A stretch of 64,000 nucleotides of DNA, from NCBI GenBank assembly GCA_032027205.1, contig JAVSMN010000001.1, positions 868,001 through 932,000 of the forward strand. The letters run 5' to 3'. Within the stretch, counting starts at the first letter, position 1. Each line of letters opens with the position of its first letter. Positions 8,247 to 16,899 of the stretch are shown here, piece by piece. Made by a program: the position numbers and the translations under genes. This DNA is from Zeimonas sp032027205. Lineage in GTDB: Bacteria > Pseudomonadota > Gammaproteobacteria > Burkholderiales > Burkholderiaceae_E. The notes below the pieces were generated by a model. The model saw nothing but the letters and a program-made list of their open reading frames with translations, did no database searches and was not told the origin of the DNA.

Positions 8247-9134
8247 CACGCCGCCGCACTTGCGTTCAAGGAGCACGTCGAGCGCGCGACGAACGGCTCG
8301 ATCAAGGTCGAGATCTTCCCGGCCGGCCAGTTCGGCAAGGACCAGCCGACGATGGAAGCCGTCAAGATGGGCGCCCTCGAGATGGCGGTGGCCCACGACG
8401 GCGCAATCGCCACCGTGTACAAGCCCATCGGCGTGCTCGGCATTCCGTTCCTCTACGAGAATCACGAGCACGCCTGGCGCGTCTACGACAGCGATTGGCT
8501 GAAGGGCTTCTCGGACGACATTGTGAAGAAGCAGGGCATCCGCCTGCTCGGACTGGCCGACAACGGCGTGCGTCACTTCACCAACAGCCTGCGGCCAATC
8601 AAGTCACCCGCCGACATGCAGGGAATGAAGATCCGCATCCAGCCGTCGCCGGTGTTCAAGATCCTGGTCGAGTCGCTGGGTGCTTCGCCGTCGGCGATTC
8701 CGTGGGCCGAGCTGCCGGCGGCGCTGCAGCAGAAAGTCGTCGACGGCCAGGAGAACGGCGTGACGAACATCCTCGCAGCCAGCCTGTACCAGCACCAGAA
8801 ATACGTGACGCTCGACGGCCACGTCTGGAGCGTGCACGGCTACCTGATCAACGAGCGCTTCTACCAGGGACTGACGCCGACCGAGCGGGCGGCGGTAGAC
8901 GAGGGCACGAAGAAGGCGATTGCGATCCACAGGAAGATGACCGCCGACCAGGACCGCAACGCCAAACCCATCCTGGAGAAACTCGGCATGGAGGTCACCG
9001 AGTTGACGCCGGCGCAGGTCGGCGAGTTCCGCAAGCTGTCGCAACCGCCGGTTCGGGCGTGGGCCGAGAAGGAAATCGGCAAGGCGTACGTCGACAGCCT
9101 GTTCCAGGCGATCGAGAAGACCGCCAGACCGTGA
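8124..9134 (+). CDS. dctP: TRAP transporter substrate-binding protein (DctP)
   Basis: This 336-residue periplasmic receptor captures the substrate and delivers it to DctQM. It has a Sec signal peptide of about 24 residues ending in APAAAQ. The mature part opens with TLKYAHFQ and includes GIRLLGLADNGVRHFTNSLRPI and GMKIRIQPSPVFK, the DctP region around the arginine that binds the carboxylate. The later stretch VVDGQENGVTNILA is also typical. The residues at the ambiguous bases near position 35 can mostly be deduced (Pro, Ala, then one of four, and later Asn or Lys). The neighbouring KDPG aldolase and KDG kinase suggest an acidic sugar as ligand; this is inference. Confidence 0.93.
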   Translation: MKTRMLLAAFAAASFAFAAPAAAQKTLKYAHFQXXXEDQPXHAAALAFKEHVERATNGSIKVEIFPAGQFGKDQPTMEAVKMGALEMAVAHDGAIATVYKPIGVLGIPFLYENHEHAWRVYDSDWLKGFSDDIVKKQGIRLLGLADNGVRHFTNSLRPIKSPADMQGMKIRIQPSPVFKILVESLGASPSAIPWAELPAALQQKVVDGQENGVTNILAASLYQHQKYVTLDGHVWSVHGYLINERFYQGLTPTERAAVDEGTKKAIAIHRKMTADQDRNAKPILEKLGMEVTELTPAQVGEFRKLSQPPVRAWAEKEIGKAYVDSLFQAIEKTARP

Positions 9135-9174
9135 GCGACGGCTTGCAGCGCCGGCACACGCACGCGAGCGAGCC

Positions 9175-9810
9175 ATGACGCGTGAAGAGATCGTCGCGCG
9201 CCTGTCGGCGCAACGCGTGTTGCCGGTGCTTCGCCTGTCCGGCGCGCAGGAAACGCTCGATGCGGTCGGGTGCCTGCACGAAGCCGGTTTTCGCGTGTTC
9301 GAGATCACGATGACGACGCCCGGGGCAGAAGCGCTCGTCGGCAGGCTCGTGCGCGAGCGCCCCGACAGTCTCGTCGGGGCGGGCACCGTCGTCGACGTGG
9401 CGAGCGCCGAAGCCTGCCTTGCGCAGGGCGCCGCCTTCCTCGTCACGCCCTACCCGGTGCGCGGCGTCGCCGCGCGCTGCCGTGCCGTGCAGCGCGCGGC
9501 GCTGATCGGCGCATTCACGCCGGCCGAGGTCGCCGTTGCGGTCGAGGAAGGTGCGGACTTCGTCAAGGTGTTCCCCGCGTCCACCGGCGGGCCCGCGCAC
9601 GTCGCGGCGCTGAAATCGATCTTTCCGGGCATTCGCCTGTGTCCGACCGGCGGCATCGACGACGAACGCATCGCCGCCTACCTGAAGGCCGGCGCTGCGA
9701 TGGTCGGCGCCGGCAGCTGCCTGGTCGACCGCGACGCACTCGCGCGCGCAGACCGCGGCGCCGTTGTCGCGAACGCCCGGCGCTATCTGCAACAAGGGAG
9801 CATGAAATGA
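9175..9810 (+). CDS. eda: KDPG/KHG aldolase family enzyme
   Basis: This 211-residue class I aldolase should cleave 2-keto-3-deoxy-6-phosphogluconate (or a stereoisomer) to pyruvate and glyceraldehyde 3-phosphate. The catalytic pattern is complete: Glu43 in FEITMTTP, the GAGTVVD phosphate loop at 68-74, and the Schiff-base Lys131 in FVKVFPAS. CPTGGID precedes the C-terminal helices. Length matches the family. It follows dctP by 40 bases and overlaps the next gene by ATGA. With the kinase two genes downstream it forms the last two steps of 2-keto-3-deoxy-sugar acid breakdown. Whether it prefers the gluconate or galactonate isomer cannot be seen. Confidence 0.9.
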   Translation: MTREEIVARLSAQRVLPVLRLSGAQETLDAVGCLHEAGFRVFEITMTTPGAEALVGRLVRERPDSLVGAGTVVDVASAEACLAQGAAFLVTPYPVRGVAARCRAVQRAALIGAFTPAEVAVAVEEGADFVKVFPASTGGPAHVAALKSIFPGIRLCPTGGIDDERIAAYLKAGAAMVGAGSCLVDRDALARADRGAVVANARRYLQQGSMK

Positions 9811-10457
9811 CAAGGGAAGAGTTGCTCACGGGATTCCGCGAGGTCGCCACGGCCTCCGTCGCCGACGCCGTCGACAAAGTCTGCGGCAGGCGCGGCTACA
9901 TGGAGCACGCGCTGAAGCCGCGCATCAACGAACGGCGCATCGTCGGGCCTGCCGTAACCGTCCTCGAGGAGCCCACGACCGAGTCGGTTCCGCCGCAGCA
10001 CGCGCTCGATCTCATCGACGAGGCCGCGCCGGGCAGCGTGATCGTCATCGCGATCGGCGGCGAGCCCGACGTGGCCGTCTGGGGCGGACTGATGACCGCC
10101 GGAGCGTGGGCACGCGGCATGGCGGGTGCCGTCCTCGACGGCGGCGTGCGCGACATCGCCGAAATCCGGCGCGACTACGATTTCCCGGTCATCGCGCGCG
10201 CGGTATCCCCGGGCACTACCGTGGGACGCTTTCGCACGGTCGCTTCCAACGTGGCTGTCACCTGCGGCGGAATCGAGGTGAAGCCCGGCGACTGGATCGT
10301 CGGCGACGTCGACGGCGTCGTCGTCGTTCCCCGGGATCATGCGGAGGAAGTCCTCGCGATGGCCCGCGACATCGATGCGCGCGAACTCGAACAGGCGCGC
10401 CTGATCGTCGAAGCGAAATCGCTGCGCCAGGGTCTGGCAAAGTACGGGCGCATCTGA
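9807..10457 (+). CDS. RraA-like / HMG aldolase family protein
   Basis: This 216-residue protein has the RraA fold. The central GGLMTAGAWARGMAGAVLDGGVRD block carries the G-G-R-D features that hold pyruvate and a divalent metal in 4-hydroxy-4-methyl-2-oxoglutarate/4-carboxy-4-hydroxy-2-oxoadipate aldolases. GDWIVGDVDGVVVVPRDHA follows. RraA itself (an RNase E inhibitor) shares the fold, but the operon context between an Eda-type aldolase and a sugar-acid kinase argues for an enzymatic role on a 2-keto acid. It is translationally coupled to the aldolase by ATGA. The exact reaction is unknown; aldolase, oxaloacetate decarboxylase-type activity or a sugar-acid step are all possible. Confidence 0.8.
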   Translation: MTREELLTGFREVATASVADAVDKVCGRRGYMEHALKPRINERRIVGPAVTVLEEPTTESVPPQHALDLIDEAAPGSVIVIAIGGEPDVAVWGGLMTAGAWARGMAGAVLDGGVRDIAEIRRDYDFPVIARAVSPGTTVGRFRTVASNVAVTCGGIEVKPGDWIVGDVDGVVVVPRDHAEEVLAMARDIDARELEQARLIVEAKSLRQGLAKYGRI

Positions 10458-10494
10458 ACGTCAGCCAGGCGAGCCATCGGGGAACGACGAAGAC

Positions 10495-11433
10495 GTGGAC
10501 GACACAAGGCGATTCGACCTCTTCTCGATCGGCGAGCCGATGGTCGAGTTCAACCAGACAAAGCCGGGCGCGCCCGACTACCTGCAAGGCTTCGGCGGCG
10601 ATACCTCGAACATGATCATCGCGGCCGCGCGTAGCGGCGCGCGCGTGGCGTACGGCACGCGCGTCGGCGACGACGCCTTCGGGCGGATGTTCGTCGAGCT
10701 CTGGCTTCGCGAGGGCGTCGACGTCGAGGCGGTGGGCGTCGACCCCGACGCCCACACGGGCGTGTATTTCGTCTCGCACGGCCCGGGCGGCCACGAGTTC
10801 TCGTACCTGCGCGCCGGGTCGGCTGCGAGCCGCATGCGCCCGCAGGACGTCACCGACGGTGCCGTGCGCGCGAGCCGCATCGTTCACGCCTCCGGCATCA
10901 GCATGGCGATCTCCCCGAACGCCGGCGACACCGTGCTCGCCGCGTTCGAGTCCGCGCGTTCGCACGGCACTCAGGTCTCCTTCGACTCGAACCTGCGCAC
11001 GCGGCTGTGGCCGCTCGCGCGTGCACGCGCGATGATCGGCCTTGCCGCCTCGCTGGCCGACTGGTTCTTCCCGAGCCTGGAGGACGCGCGTGCGCTCTCG
11101 GGCCGTGAAGACCCGGACGCGCTCGTCGACTGGGCCCACGGACTCGGCGCGCGCGTCGTCTTCCTTAAGCTCGGCGCCGACGGCGTCATCGTCAGCGACG
11201 GAGCGACTCGCGAGCGCATCGGCGGACAAGCGGTCGCGACGGTCGACGCGACCGGGGCCGGCGATTGCTTCTGCGGCGCGTGCCTCGCGCGCATCGCGGC
11301 CGGCGACTCGCTGCGCGACGCAGCGCGCTATGCGAACGCCGCCGCCGCGCTGTCGACCACGGGCTTCGGCGCCGTCGCACCGCTGCCGCGCCCCGAGGAG
11401 GTGCGCCGGCTGCTCGCGAGGAAAGAGGCCTGA
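10495..11433 (+). CDS. kdgK: 2-keto-3-deoxygluconate kinase (PfkB family)
   Basis: This 312-residue PfkB carbohydrate kinase is predicted to phosphorylate 2-keto-3-deoxygluconate with ATP to give KDPG for the aldolase upstream. It has the N-terminal SIGEPMVEFNQT and GGDTSNMIIAAARSGARVAYGTRVGDD typical of KdgK, and the catalytic DATGAGDCFCG near residue 250. The FEYLR-type substrate segment (here FSYLRAGSAASRM) is also KdgK-like. The start is GTG at 10495, since no ATG fits the N-terminal pattern. The stop is 2 bases from the GntR regulator's ATG. KDG kinase is favoured over fructokinase or ribokinase by both context and the N-terminal motif. Confidence 0.87.
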   Translation: MDDTRRFDLFSIGEPMVEFNQTKPGAPDYLQGFGGDTSNMIIAAARSGARVAYGTRVGDDAFGRMFVELWLREGVDVEAVGVDPDAHTGVYFVSHGPGGHEFSYLRAGSAASRMRPQDVTDGAVRASRIVHASGISMAISPNAGDTVLAAFESARSHGTQVSFDSNLRTRLWPLARARAMIGLAASLADWFFPSLEDARALSGREDPDALVDWAHGLGARVVFLKLGADGVIVSDGATRERIGGQAVATVDATGAGDCFCGACLARIAAGDSLRDAARYANAAAALSTTGFGAVAPLPRPEEVRRLLARKEA

Positions 11434-11435
11434 AC

Positions 11436-12200
11436 ATGAGCGTCGTCGAGCGCCCCGCCCGCCTGTCGCGCAAGCCTCCGCGCACGCACGAAGCGACGCC
11501 GGGCGCGGCGCCCGGAACGCGCCGCGAGCTCCATGCCCGCGTCGAACGGCCGAAGACGCTCACCGAGCTCGCCGTCGCGCGCATTCGCGATGCGATCGTC
11601 GATGGTCGATACCGCTTCGGCGAGCAACTGTCGGAGGCTTCGCTCGCCGCGGGCATGGGGATCAGCAAGACCCCCGTGCGCGAGGCGCTGCTGCGCCTCC
11701 AGGGCGAGGGCCTGGTGCAGGTGCACGCGCAACGCGGCAGCTTCGTGTTCTCGCTCGACGAAACCGGCGTGCGCGACGTATGCCGCTTCCGCGAGATCAT
11801 CGAGTGCGCGGCGCTCGCCGAGGCGATGCACGCCGACGCCGCCGGCGTGCGAAGGCGGCTCGAACGCAACGTCGAGCAGATGGCGCGTGCGCACGCGGCG
11901 CACGATCTCGCCGCGCTGCCGCGCCTCGACCAGGCGTTCCACGAAGCGATCGTGAACGCGTGCCGCAATCCGTATCTGCAGGGGTCGTACGCGCTCGTCG
12001 CACACAAGATCCGCGCGCTGCGGTCGCGCCTGCCCGAGGAGAACGAAAGAGTCGGGCACTGCCAGGCGAATCACGAGCGCATCATGGAGGCCGTTCGCAG
12101 CGCGGACGTGAAACGTTCGCAGACGCTGCTCGCCGAGCACATCAGGGACACGCTCCAGTCCTATCTGGCAGCGAGCCGGGAGGAAGGGGTCGGCGCCTGA
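11436..12200 (+). CDS. GntR family regulator, FadR-type (FCD domain)
   Basis: This 254-residue protein has a winged helix at about residues 40-105 (SEASLAAGMGISKTPVREALLRLQGEGLV is the recognition region). A helical FCD ligand domain follows at about 110-235, with metal- and effector-binding residues of the type D..FH (LDQAFHEAIVNACRN). The roughly 35-residue Arg/Pro-rich N-terminal extension is unusual and probably disordered. As the last gene of the TRAP-aldolase-kinase run it is likely the local regulator, with a 2-keto-3-deoxy sugar acid or its phosphate as effector. The AT-rich palindrome at 6262-6279 is a candidate binding site. Confidence 0.9.
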   Translation: MSVVERPARLSRKPPRTHEATPGAAPGTRRELHARVERPKTLTELAVARIRDAIVDGRYRFGEQLSEASLAAGMGISKTPVREALLRLQGEGLVQVHAQRGSFVFSLDETGVRDVCRFREIIECAALAEAMHADAAGVRRRLERNVEQMARAHAAHDLAALPRLDQAFHEAIVNACRNPYLQGSYALVAHKIRALRSRLPEENERVGHCQANHERIMEAVRSADVKRSQTLLAEHIRDTLQSYLAASREEGVGA

Positions 12201-12235
12201 ACGCAGCTCGTTCGGTGCGCCCTCCGCGCCAGCCC

Positions 12236-13759
12236 TCAGCGACGCCGCGTGCTCCCGCCCAGCAGCGTCCCGAGCACCCCCCGGATCAGCTCGCGGCCGA
12301 TCGTCGAGCCCATCGAGCGCGCCGCGCTCTTGGCCATTGCTTCGACCGCGGAGTCCTTGCGGCCGCTGCCGGTCATCAGACCACCGAGGGCATCGCGAAA
12401 GATGCCTCCGACCCCGCCGCTCGACGCCTCGGCGCCTCCCGGGGCCGCACGACCGGCGCTCGAGTCGGCCGGCGGCTGCGCTGCGGCCCGGTTCTGCAGC
12501 TTCTCGTACGCCGATTCGCGATCGACGGTCTTGTCGTAGATGCCGACGACGTTCGACGTGCGCACCAGCGTTGCGCGCTCCTCGTCGGAAATCGGCCCGA
12601 TGCGCGAGGCGGGCGGCGCGACGAAGGCGCGCTCGACGACGCCGGGGCGCCCCTTTTCGTCGAGCATCGACACGAGCGCCTCGCCGACGCCGAGTTCGGT
12701 GATCGCCTTCTCGGTGTCGAAGGCAGGGTTGGCGCGCATCGTCTGCGCTGCGGCACGCACTGCCTTCTGGTCGCGCGCGGTGAACGCGCGCAATGCGTGC
12801 TGCACGCGGTTGCCGAGCTGTCCGAGCACCGAGTCGGGGATGTCGAGCGGGTTCTGCGTGACGAAGAACACGCCGACGCCCTTCGAGCGGATCAGTCGGA
12901 CCAACTGCTCGATGCGATCGAGCAGCACCTTGGGCGCATCGTCGAACAGCAGGTGCGCCTCGTCGAAGAAGAAGACGAGCTTGGGCTTGTCGCGATCGCC
13001 GACCTCCGGCAAGCGCTCGAACAACTCGGAGAGCAGCCACAACAGGAAAGTGCCGTACAGCTTCGGCGCGTTCAGCAGGCGGTCGGCGGCGAGGATGTTG
13101 ACGATGCCGCGCCCCTTGGCGTCGGTCTGCATCAGGTCGTCGATGTTCAGCATCGGCTCGCCGAAGAACCGGTCGCCGCCCTGCTGCTCGAGCGTGAGCA
13201 ACCCGCGCTGGATCGCACCGATCGAAGCCGCCGAGATGTTGCCGTAGGCGGTGGTGAAGGTCTTCGCGTTCTCGCCGACGAACTGCAGCATCGCACGCAG
13301 GTCTTTCGCGTCGAGCAGCAGCAGTCCCTGCTCGTCGGCGACGCGGAACACGATGTGCAGCACGCCCTCCTGCGTCTCGTTCAGCGCAAGCATGCGCGCG
13401 AGCAGCAGCGGACCCATGTCGGAGATCGTGGCGCGCAGCGGATGGCCCTTCTCGCCGTAGACGTCCCACAGCGCAATCGGCGAACCGCCGAACGCCGGCG
13501 GCTGGAAGCCGAGCCGGTCGAGCCGCTCCTTCAGCTTCGGCGTGAGCTCGCCCGACTGCGAGATTCCGGCGAGATCGCCCTTGACGTCGGCGGCGAACAC
13601 CGGAACGCCGATCGACGAGAAGCGTTCGGCCATGACCTGCAACGTGACCGTCTTGCCGGTGCCGGTGGCGCCGGTGACCAGTCCGTGCCGGTTCGACATG
13701 CCCGGCAACAGGAACAATTCGGTGCGCTCGTTGCGCGCGATCATCAACGGTTCGCTCAT
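12236..13759 (-). CDS. HerA-like bipolar helicase family ATPase (DUF853)
   Basis: This 507-residue P-loop ATPase of the HerA/FtsK group has Walker A GATGTGKT at residues 30-37 and Walker B KLVFFFDEAHLLF near residue 260. The FFVTQNPLDIPDSVLGQLGNRVQHALRAFT segment is typical of DUF853 proteins. The C-terminal 90 residues contain a low-complexity Pro/Ser/Gly linker and a final helix with GSTIGRELIRGVLGTLLGG. Homologues are called bipolar DNA helicases, but their cellular role in Proteobacteria is poorly defined. It is transcribed divergently from yebC across about 120 bases. Family assignment is firm and function is not. Confidence 0.88.
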   Translation of the reverse strand: MSEPLMIARNERTELFLLPGMSNRHGLVTGATGTGKTVTLQVMAERFSSIGVPVFAADVKGDLAGISQSGELTPKLKERLDRLGFQPPAFGGSPIALWDVYGEKGHPLRATISDMGPLLLARMLALNETQEGVLHIVFRVADEQGLLLLDAKDLRAMLQFVGENAKTFTTAYGNISAASIGAIQRGLLTLEQQGGDRFFGEPMLNIDDLMQTDAKGRGIVNILAADRLLNAPKLYGTFLLWLLSELFERLPEVGDRDKPKLVFFFDEAHLLFDDAPKVLLDRIEQLVRLIRSKGVGVFFVTQNPLDIPDSVLGQLGNRVQHALRAFTARDQKAVRAAAQTMRANPAFDTEKAITELGVGEALVSMLDEKGRPGVVERAFVAPPASRIGPISDEERATLVRTSNVVGIYDKTVDRESAYEKLQNRAAAQPPADSSAGRAAPGGAEASSGGVGGIFRDALGGLMTGSGRKDSAVEAMAKSAARSMGSTIGRELIRGVLGTLLGGSTRRR

Positions 13760-13766
13760 GGTGGAA

Positions 13767-13775
13767 TGCTAAAAT
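13767..13775 (+). promoter_or_regulatory. Candidate extended -10 promoter for yebC operon
   Basis: The sequence TGCTAAAAT is an extended -10 element (TG, one base, then TAAAAT with five of six consensus matches). It lies about 100 bases before the yebC ATG and immediately outside the divergent herA-like start. The extended form can work without a -35 box, and none is obvious. It may serve yebC, purD and genes beyond. Confidence 0.42.
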
Positions 13776-13876
13776 CCCGGGCTCGAATTCGAACATTCGA
13801 CCACGCCGGCAACGGCGCGCGCAAGCGACGCACGACCCGCGTGGACCGCCGGGCGCGGTCACCACGAGAGGAAGGG

Positions 13877-14608
13877 ATGGCCGGTCACTCCAAGTGGGCC
13901 AATATCCAGCATCGCAAGAACCGCCAGGACGCCAAGCGCAACAAGCTGTTCACGCGAATCATCCGTGAGGTCACCGTCTCCGCGAAGATGGGCGGCGCCG
14001 ACGCCGCCTCCAACCCGCGGTTACGCCTGGCGCTGGAGAAGGCTTCCGATGCGAACATCGGGAAAGACACGCTGCAGCGCGCGATCCAGCGCGGCGCCGG
14101 CGGCCTCGAGGGCGTCACCTACGAGGAGATCCGCTACGAAGGCTACGGCATCGGCGGCGCGGCGGTGATGGTCGATTGCCTCACCGAGAATCGCGTGCGC
14201 ACGGTAGCCGAAGTGCGTCATGCATTCTCGAAGAACGGCGGAAACCTCGGCACCGACGGCTCGGTCGCCTACCTGTTTCGCCACTGCGGCCAGTTCCTGT
14301 TCGAACCGGGCACCTCGGAAGACCGCGTGATGGAAATCGCGATCGAGGCCGGCGCCGACGACGTCGCCACCGACGACGAAGGAGGCATCGAGGTGCTGTG
14401 CGAGCCGGGCGACTTCCCCGCGCTGAAGCATTCGTTCGAAGCGGCCGGGCTCGTCGCCGCGGTCGCCGAGGTCACGATGCGCCCGTCGAACGAAGTCGCG
14501 CTCGCCGGCGAAGACGCCGCCAGGATGCAAAAGCTGCTCGACGCCATCGAGGGCGTCGACGACGTGCAGCAGGTCTACACCAACGCGGCGTTCGACGAAA
14601 CGGAATGA
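13877..14608 (+). CDS. yebC: YebC/PmpR-family regulator
   Basis: This 243-residue protein opens with the invariant MAGHSKWANIQHRKNRQDAKR. GGADAASNPRLRLALEKA and NIGKDTLQRAIQRG follow, all standard for YebC/TACO1. It is full length. Members were described as transcriptional regulators and more recently implicated in relieving ribosome stalling at proline runs; which applies here is not visible. A GGAAGG-type ribosome-binding site precedes the ATG. It heads the housekeeping run, 52 bases before purD. Confidence 0.96.
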   Translation: MAGHSKWANIQHRKNRQDAKRNKLFTRIIREVTVSAKMGGADAASNPRLRLALEKASDANIGKDTLQRAIQRGAGGLEGVTYEEIRYEGYGIGGAAVMVDCLTENRVRTVAEVRHAFSKNGGNLGTDGSVAYLFRHCGQFLFEPGTSEDRVMEIAIEAGADDVATDDEGGIEVLCEPGDFPALKHSFEAAGLVAAVAEVTMRPSNEVALAGEDAARMQKLLDAIEGVDDVQQVYTNAAFDETE

Positions 14609-14660
14609 ACGAAACGTCGATGCCCGAGCGGCGCGAAGCCGGGCCAACGGACCAGAGAAC

Positions 14661-15956
14661 ATGAAGCTCCTCGTCGTCGGCGCCGGCGGTCGCGAACACG
14701 CGCTCGCCTGGAAGCTGTCGCGCTCGCCGCGCGTGCAATGCGTCTACGTCGCGCCGGGCAACGGCGGCACCGCGCGCGAGCCGGGCCTGGTGAACGTGCC
14801 GCTCACCGACATCGATGCGCTCGCCGACTTCGCAGAGCGCGAGGCGATCGCCTTCACCGTCGTCGGGCCGGAGGCGCCGTTGGCCGCCGGCATCGTCGAT
14901 CGGTTCCGCGCACGGCATCTGCGCATCTTCGGGCCGACACGACGCGCCGCCCAGCTCGAGGCATCGAAGCACTTCGCGAAGACCTTCATGCAGCGGCACG
15001 GCATTCCCACCGCAGCCTCGGAGAGCTTCTCCGACGCACAGGCCGCGCATGCCTGGGTCGAGCAGCGCGGCGCGCCGATCGTCGTGAAAGCCGACGGACT
15101 GGCGGCCGGCAAGGGCGTCGTCGTCGCGACCTCGCTCGCGCAGGCGCACGAGGCAATCGACACGATGCTCACCGCGAACCGGCTCGGCGACGCCGGCTCG
15201 CGCGTCGTCATCGAGGATTTCCTGCACGGCGAAGAGGCGAGCTTCATCGTCCTGGTCGATGGGCATCACGTCGTTCCGCTCGCCTCCAGCCAGGACCACA
15301 AGCGACTGCACGATGCCGACCGCGGCCCGAACACGGGTGGCATGGGCGCCGTGTCGCCCACGCCCGCCGTCACCCCCGAGATCCATGCGCGCGTGCTGCG
15401 CGAGATCATCCGCCCGGCCGTCGAGGGAATGGCCGCCGACGGCACGCCGTACACCGGATTCCTCTATGCAGGCCTGATGATCGAGCCCGGCGGCGCAGTG
15501 CGCACGCTCGAGTTCAACTGCCGCATGGGCGACCCCGAGACGCAGCCGATCCTCGTTCGCATGAAGAACGATCTGGTCGCCGTCATCGAGCACGCACTCG
15601 CCGGCACGCTCGATCGCGCCTCCATCGAATGGGATCGCCGTACCGCCGTCGGCGTCGTGCTCGCCGCCGGCGGCTATCCCGACGCCCCGCAGAAGGGCGA
15701 CGAGATCGTCGGACTGCCGCACGCCGGCGCCACGGTCGACGACGACTGCTGGGTGTTCCATGCGGGAACCGCGCTCGAGGACGGGCGCGTGGTCACCGCG
15801 GGCGGGCGGGTGCTGTGCGTAACGGCGCTCGGCGATTCGCCGAAGATCGCGCAGGCGCGGGCGTATCGCGCGATCGACTCGATCCGTTTCGAGGGCATGC
15901 AGTACCGGCGCGACATCGGTTCGCGCGCGGCGTCCGCGCGGCACGCTCCGAAGTGA
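14661..15956 (+). CDS. purD: Phosphoribosylamine-glycine ligase
   Basis: PurD joins 5-phosphoribosylamine and glycine with ATP to make GAR, the second step of purine synthesis. The 431-residue protein opens with KLLVVGAGGREHALAWKL and carries the ATP-grasp motifs VVKADGLAAGKGVVVA (about 145-160), EASFIVLVDG and GPNTGGMGAVSP. FNCRMGDPETQPIL is the metal-binding site. Length and motifs match the family throughout. It is followed by hemF after 4 bases, so the two are probably co-transcribed. Confidence 0.98.
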   Translation: MKLLVVGAGGREHALAWKLSRSPRVQCVYVAPGNGGTAREPGLVNVPLTDIDALADFAEREAIAFTVVGPEAPLAAGIVDRFRARHLRIFGPTRRAAQLEASKHFAKTFMQRHGIPTAASESFSDAQAAHAWVEQRGAPIVVKADGLAAGKGVVVATSLAQAHEAIDTMLTANRLGDAGSRVVIEDFLHGEEASFIVLVDGHHVVPLASSQDHKRLHDADRGPNTGGMGAVSPTPAVTPEIHARVLREIIRPAVEGMAADGTPYTGFLYAGLMIEPGGAVRTLEFNCRMGDPETQPILVRMKNDLVAVIEHALAGTLDRASIEWDRRTAVGVVLAAGGYPDAPQKGDEIVGLPHAGATVDDDCWVFHAGTALEDGRVVTAGGRVLCVTALGDSPKIAQARAYRAIDSIRFEGMQYRRDIGSRAASARHAPK

Positions 15957-15960
15957 TCCC

Positions 15961-16899
15961 GTGAAGCCGCATCTCGTTCCGCCCGAACCCGCGTCCGTCG
16001 TCGACGTCGGTGCGGTGCGCGACTGGCTGGCGGGGCTGCAGACGCGCATCGTCGCCGCGCTCGAAGAGATCGACGGGCACGCGTTTCGCACCGATACCTG
16101 GGAGCGCGCCGAGGGCGGCGGCGGCGTCACGCGCGTGCTCGAGGAAGGCGGCGTCTTCGAACGGGCCGGAGTGCTATTCTCGCACGTGCACGGAACGCGG
16201 CTGCCGCCGTCGGCGAGCGCGCATCGCGGCGAGATCGCCGGCCGCGCGTTCGAGGCGATGGGCGTCTCGCTCGTGCTGCATCCGCGCAATCCGTACGTGC
16301 CCACGGTGCACATGAACGTGCGCTTCTTCGTGGCGGGCGCAAGCGGCGACGGCGCCGACCCCGTATGGTGGTTCGGCGGTGGCATGGACCTCACGCCGTA
16401 TTACCCGTTCGAGAAGGATGTCGTCCGCTTCCACAGCGCGTGCAAGCAGGCGCTCGATCCGTTCGGGGGGGACCTCTATCCACGCTTCAAGCGCTGGTGC
16501 GACGAATACTTCTTCCTGAAGCACCGCAACGAGGCGCGCGGCGTCGGCGGCATCTTCTTCGACGACCTGAACGACGACGGATTCGCGCACTGCTTCGCGT
16601 TGCTGCGCTCGGTGGGCGACGCCTTCATCGGCGCCTATGCGCCGATCGTCGTGCGCCATCGCGACGAACCCTTCGGCGAACGCGAACGCGAGTTCCAGGC
16701 ATGGCGTCGCGGACGCTACGTCGAGTTCAACCTCGTCTACGACCGCGGCACGCTGTTCGGCCTGCAGTCGGGCGGGCGAGCCGAGTCGATCCTGTGCTCG
16801 ATGCCGCCGTTGGCGCGCTGGCGCTACGACTTTCACCCCGAACCCGGATCGCCCGAGACGCGGCTCGCCGGGTTCCTCGTCCCGCGCGACTGGGTCTGA
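15961..16899 (+). CDS. hemF: Coproporphyrinogen III oxidase, oxygen-dependent
   Basis: HemF converts coproporphyrinogen III to protoporphyrinogen IX using O2, so heme synthesis here can run aerobically. The 312-residue protein has VPTVHMNVRFFVAG, WWFGGGMDLTPYYPFEKD, the family signature HRNEARGVGGIFFDDLN, and the closing FNLVYDRGTLFGLQSGGRAESIL. All are highly conserved. The start is GTG at 15961, 4 bases after purD. The stop overlaps the nadD start as TGATG. No oxygen-independent HemN is in the window. Confidence 0.97.
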   Translation: MKPHLVPPEPASVVDVGAVRDWLAGLQTRIVAALEEIDGHAFRTDTWERAEGGGGVTRVLEEGGVFERAGVLFSHVHGTRLPPSASAHRGEIAGRAFEAMGVSLVLHPRNPYVPTVHMNVRFFVAGASGDGADPVWWFGGGMDLTPYYPFEKDVVRFHSACKQALDPFGGDLYPRFKRWCDEYFFLKHRNEARGVGGIFFDDLNDDGFAHCFALLRSVGDAFIGAYAPIVVRHRDEPFGEREREFQAWRRGRYVEFNLVYDRGTLFGLQSGGRAESILCSMPPLARWRYDFHPEPGSPETRLAGFLVPRDWV

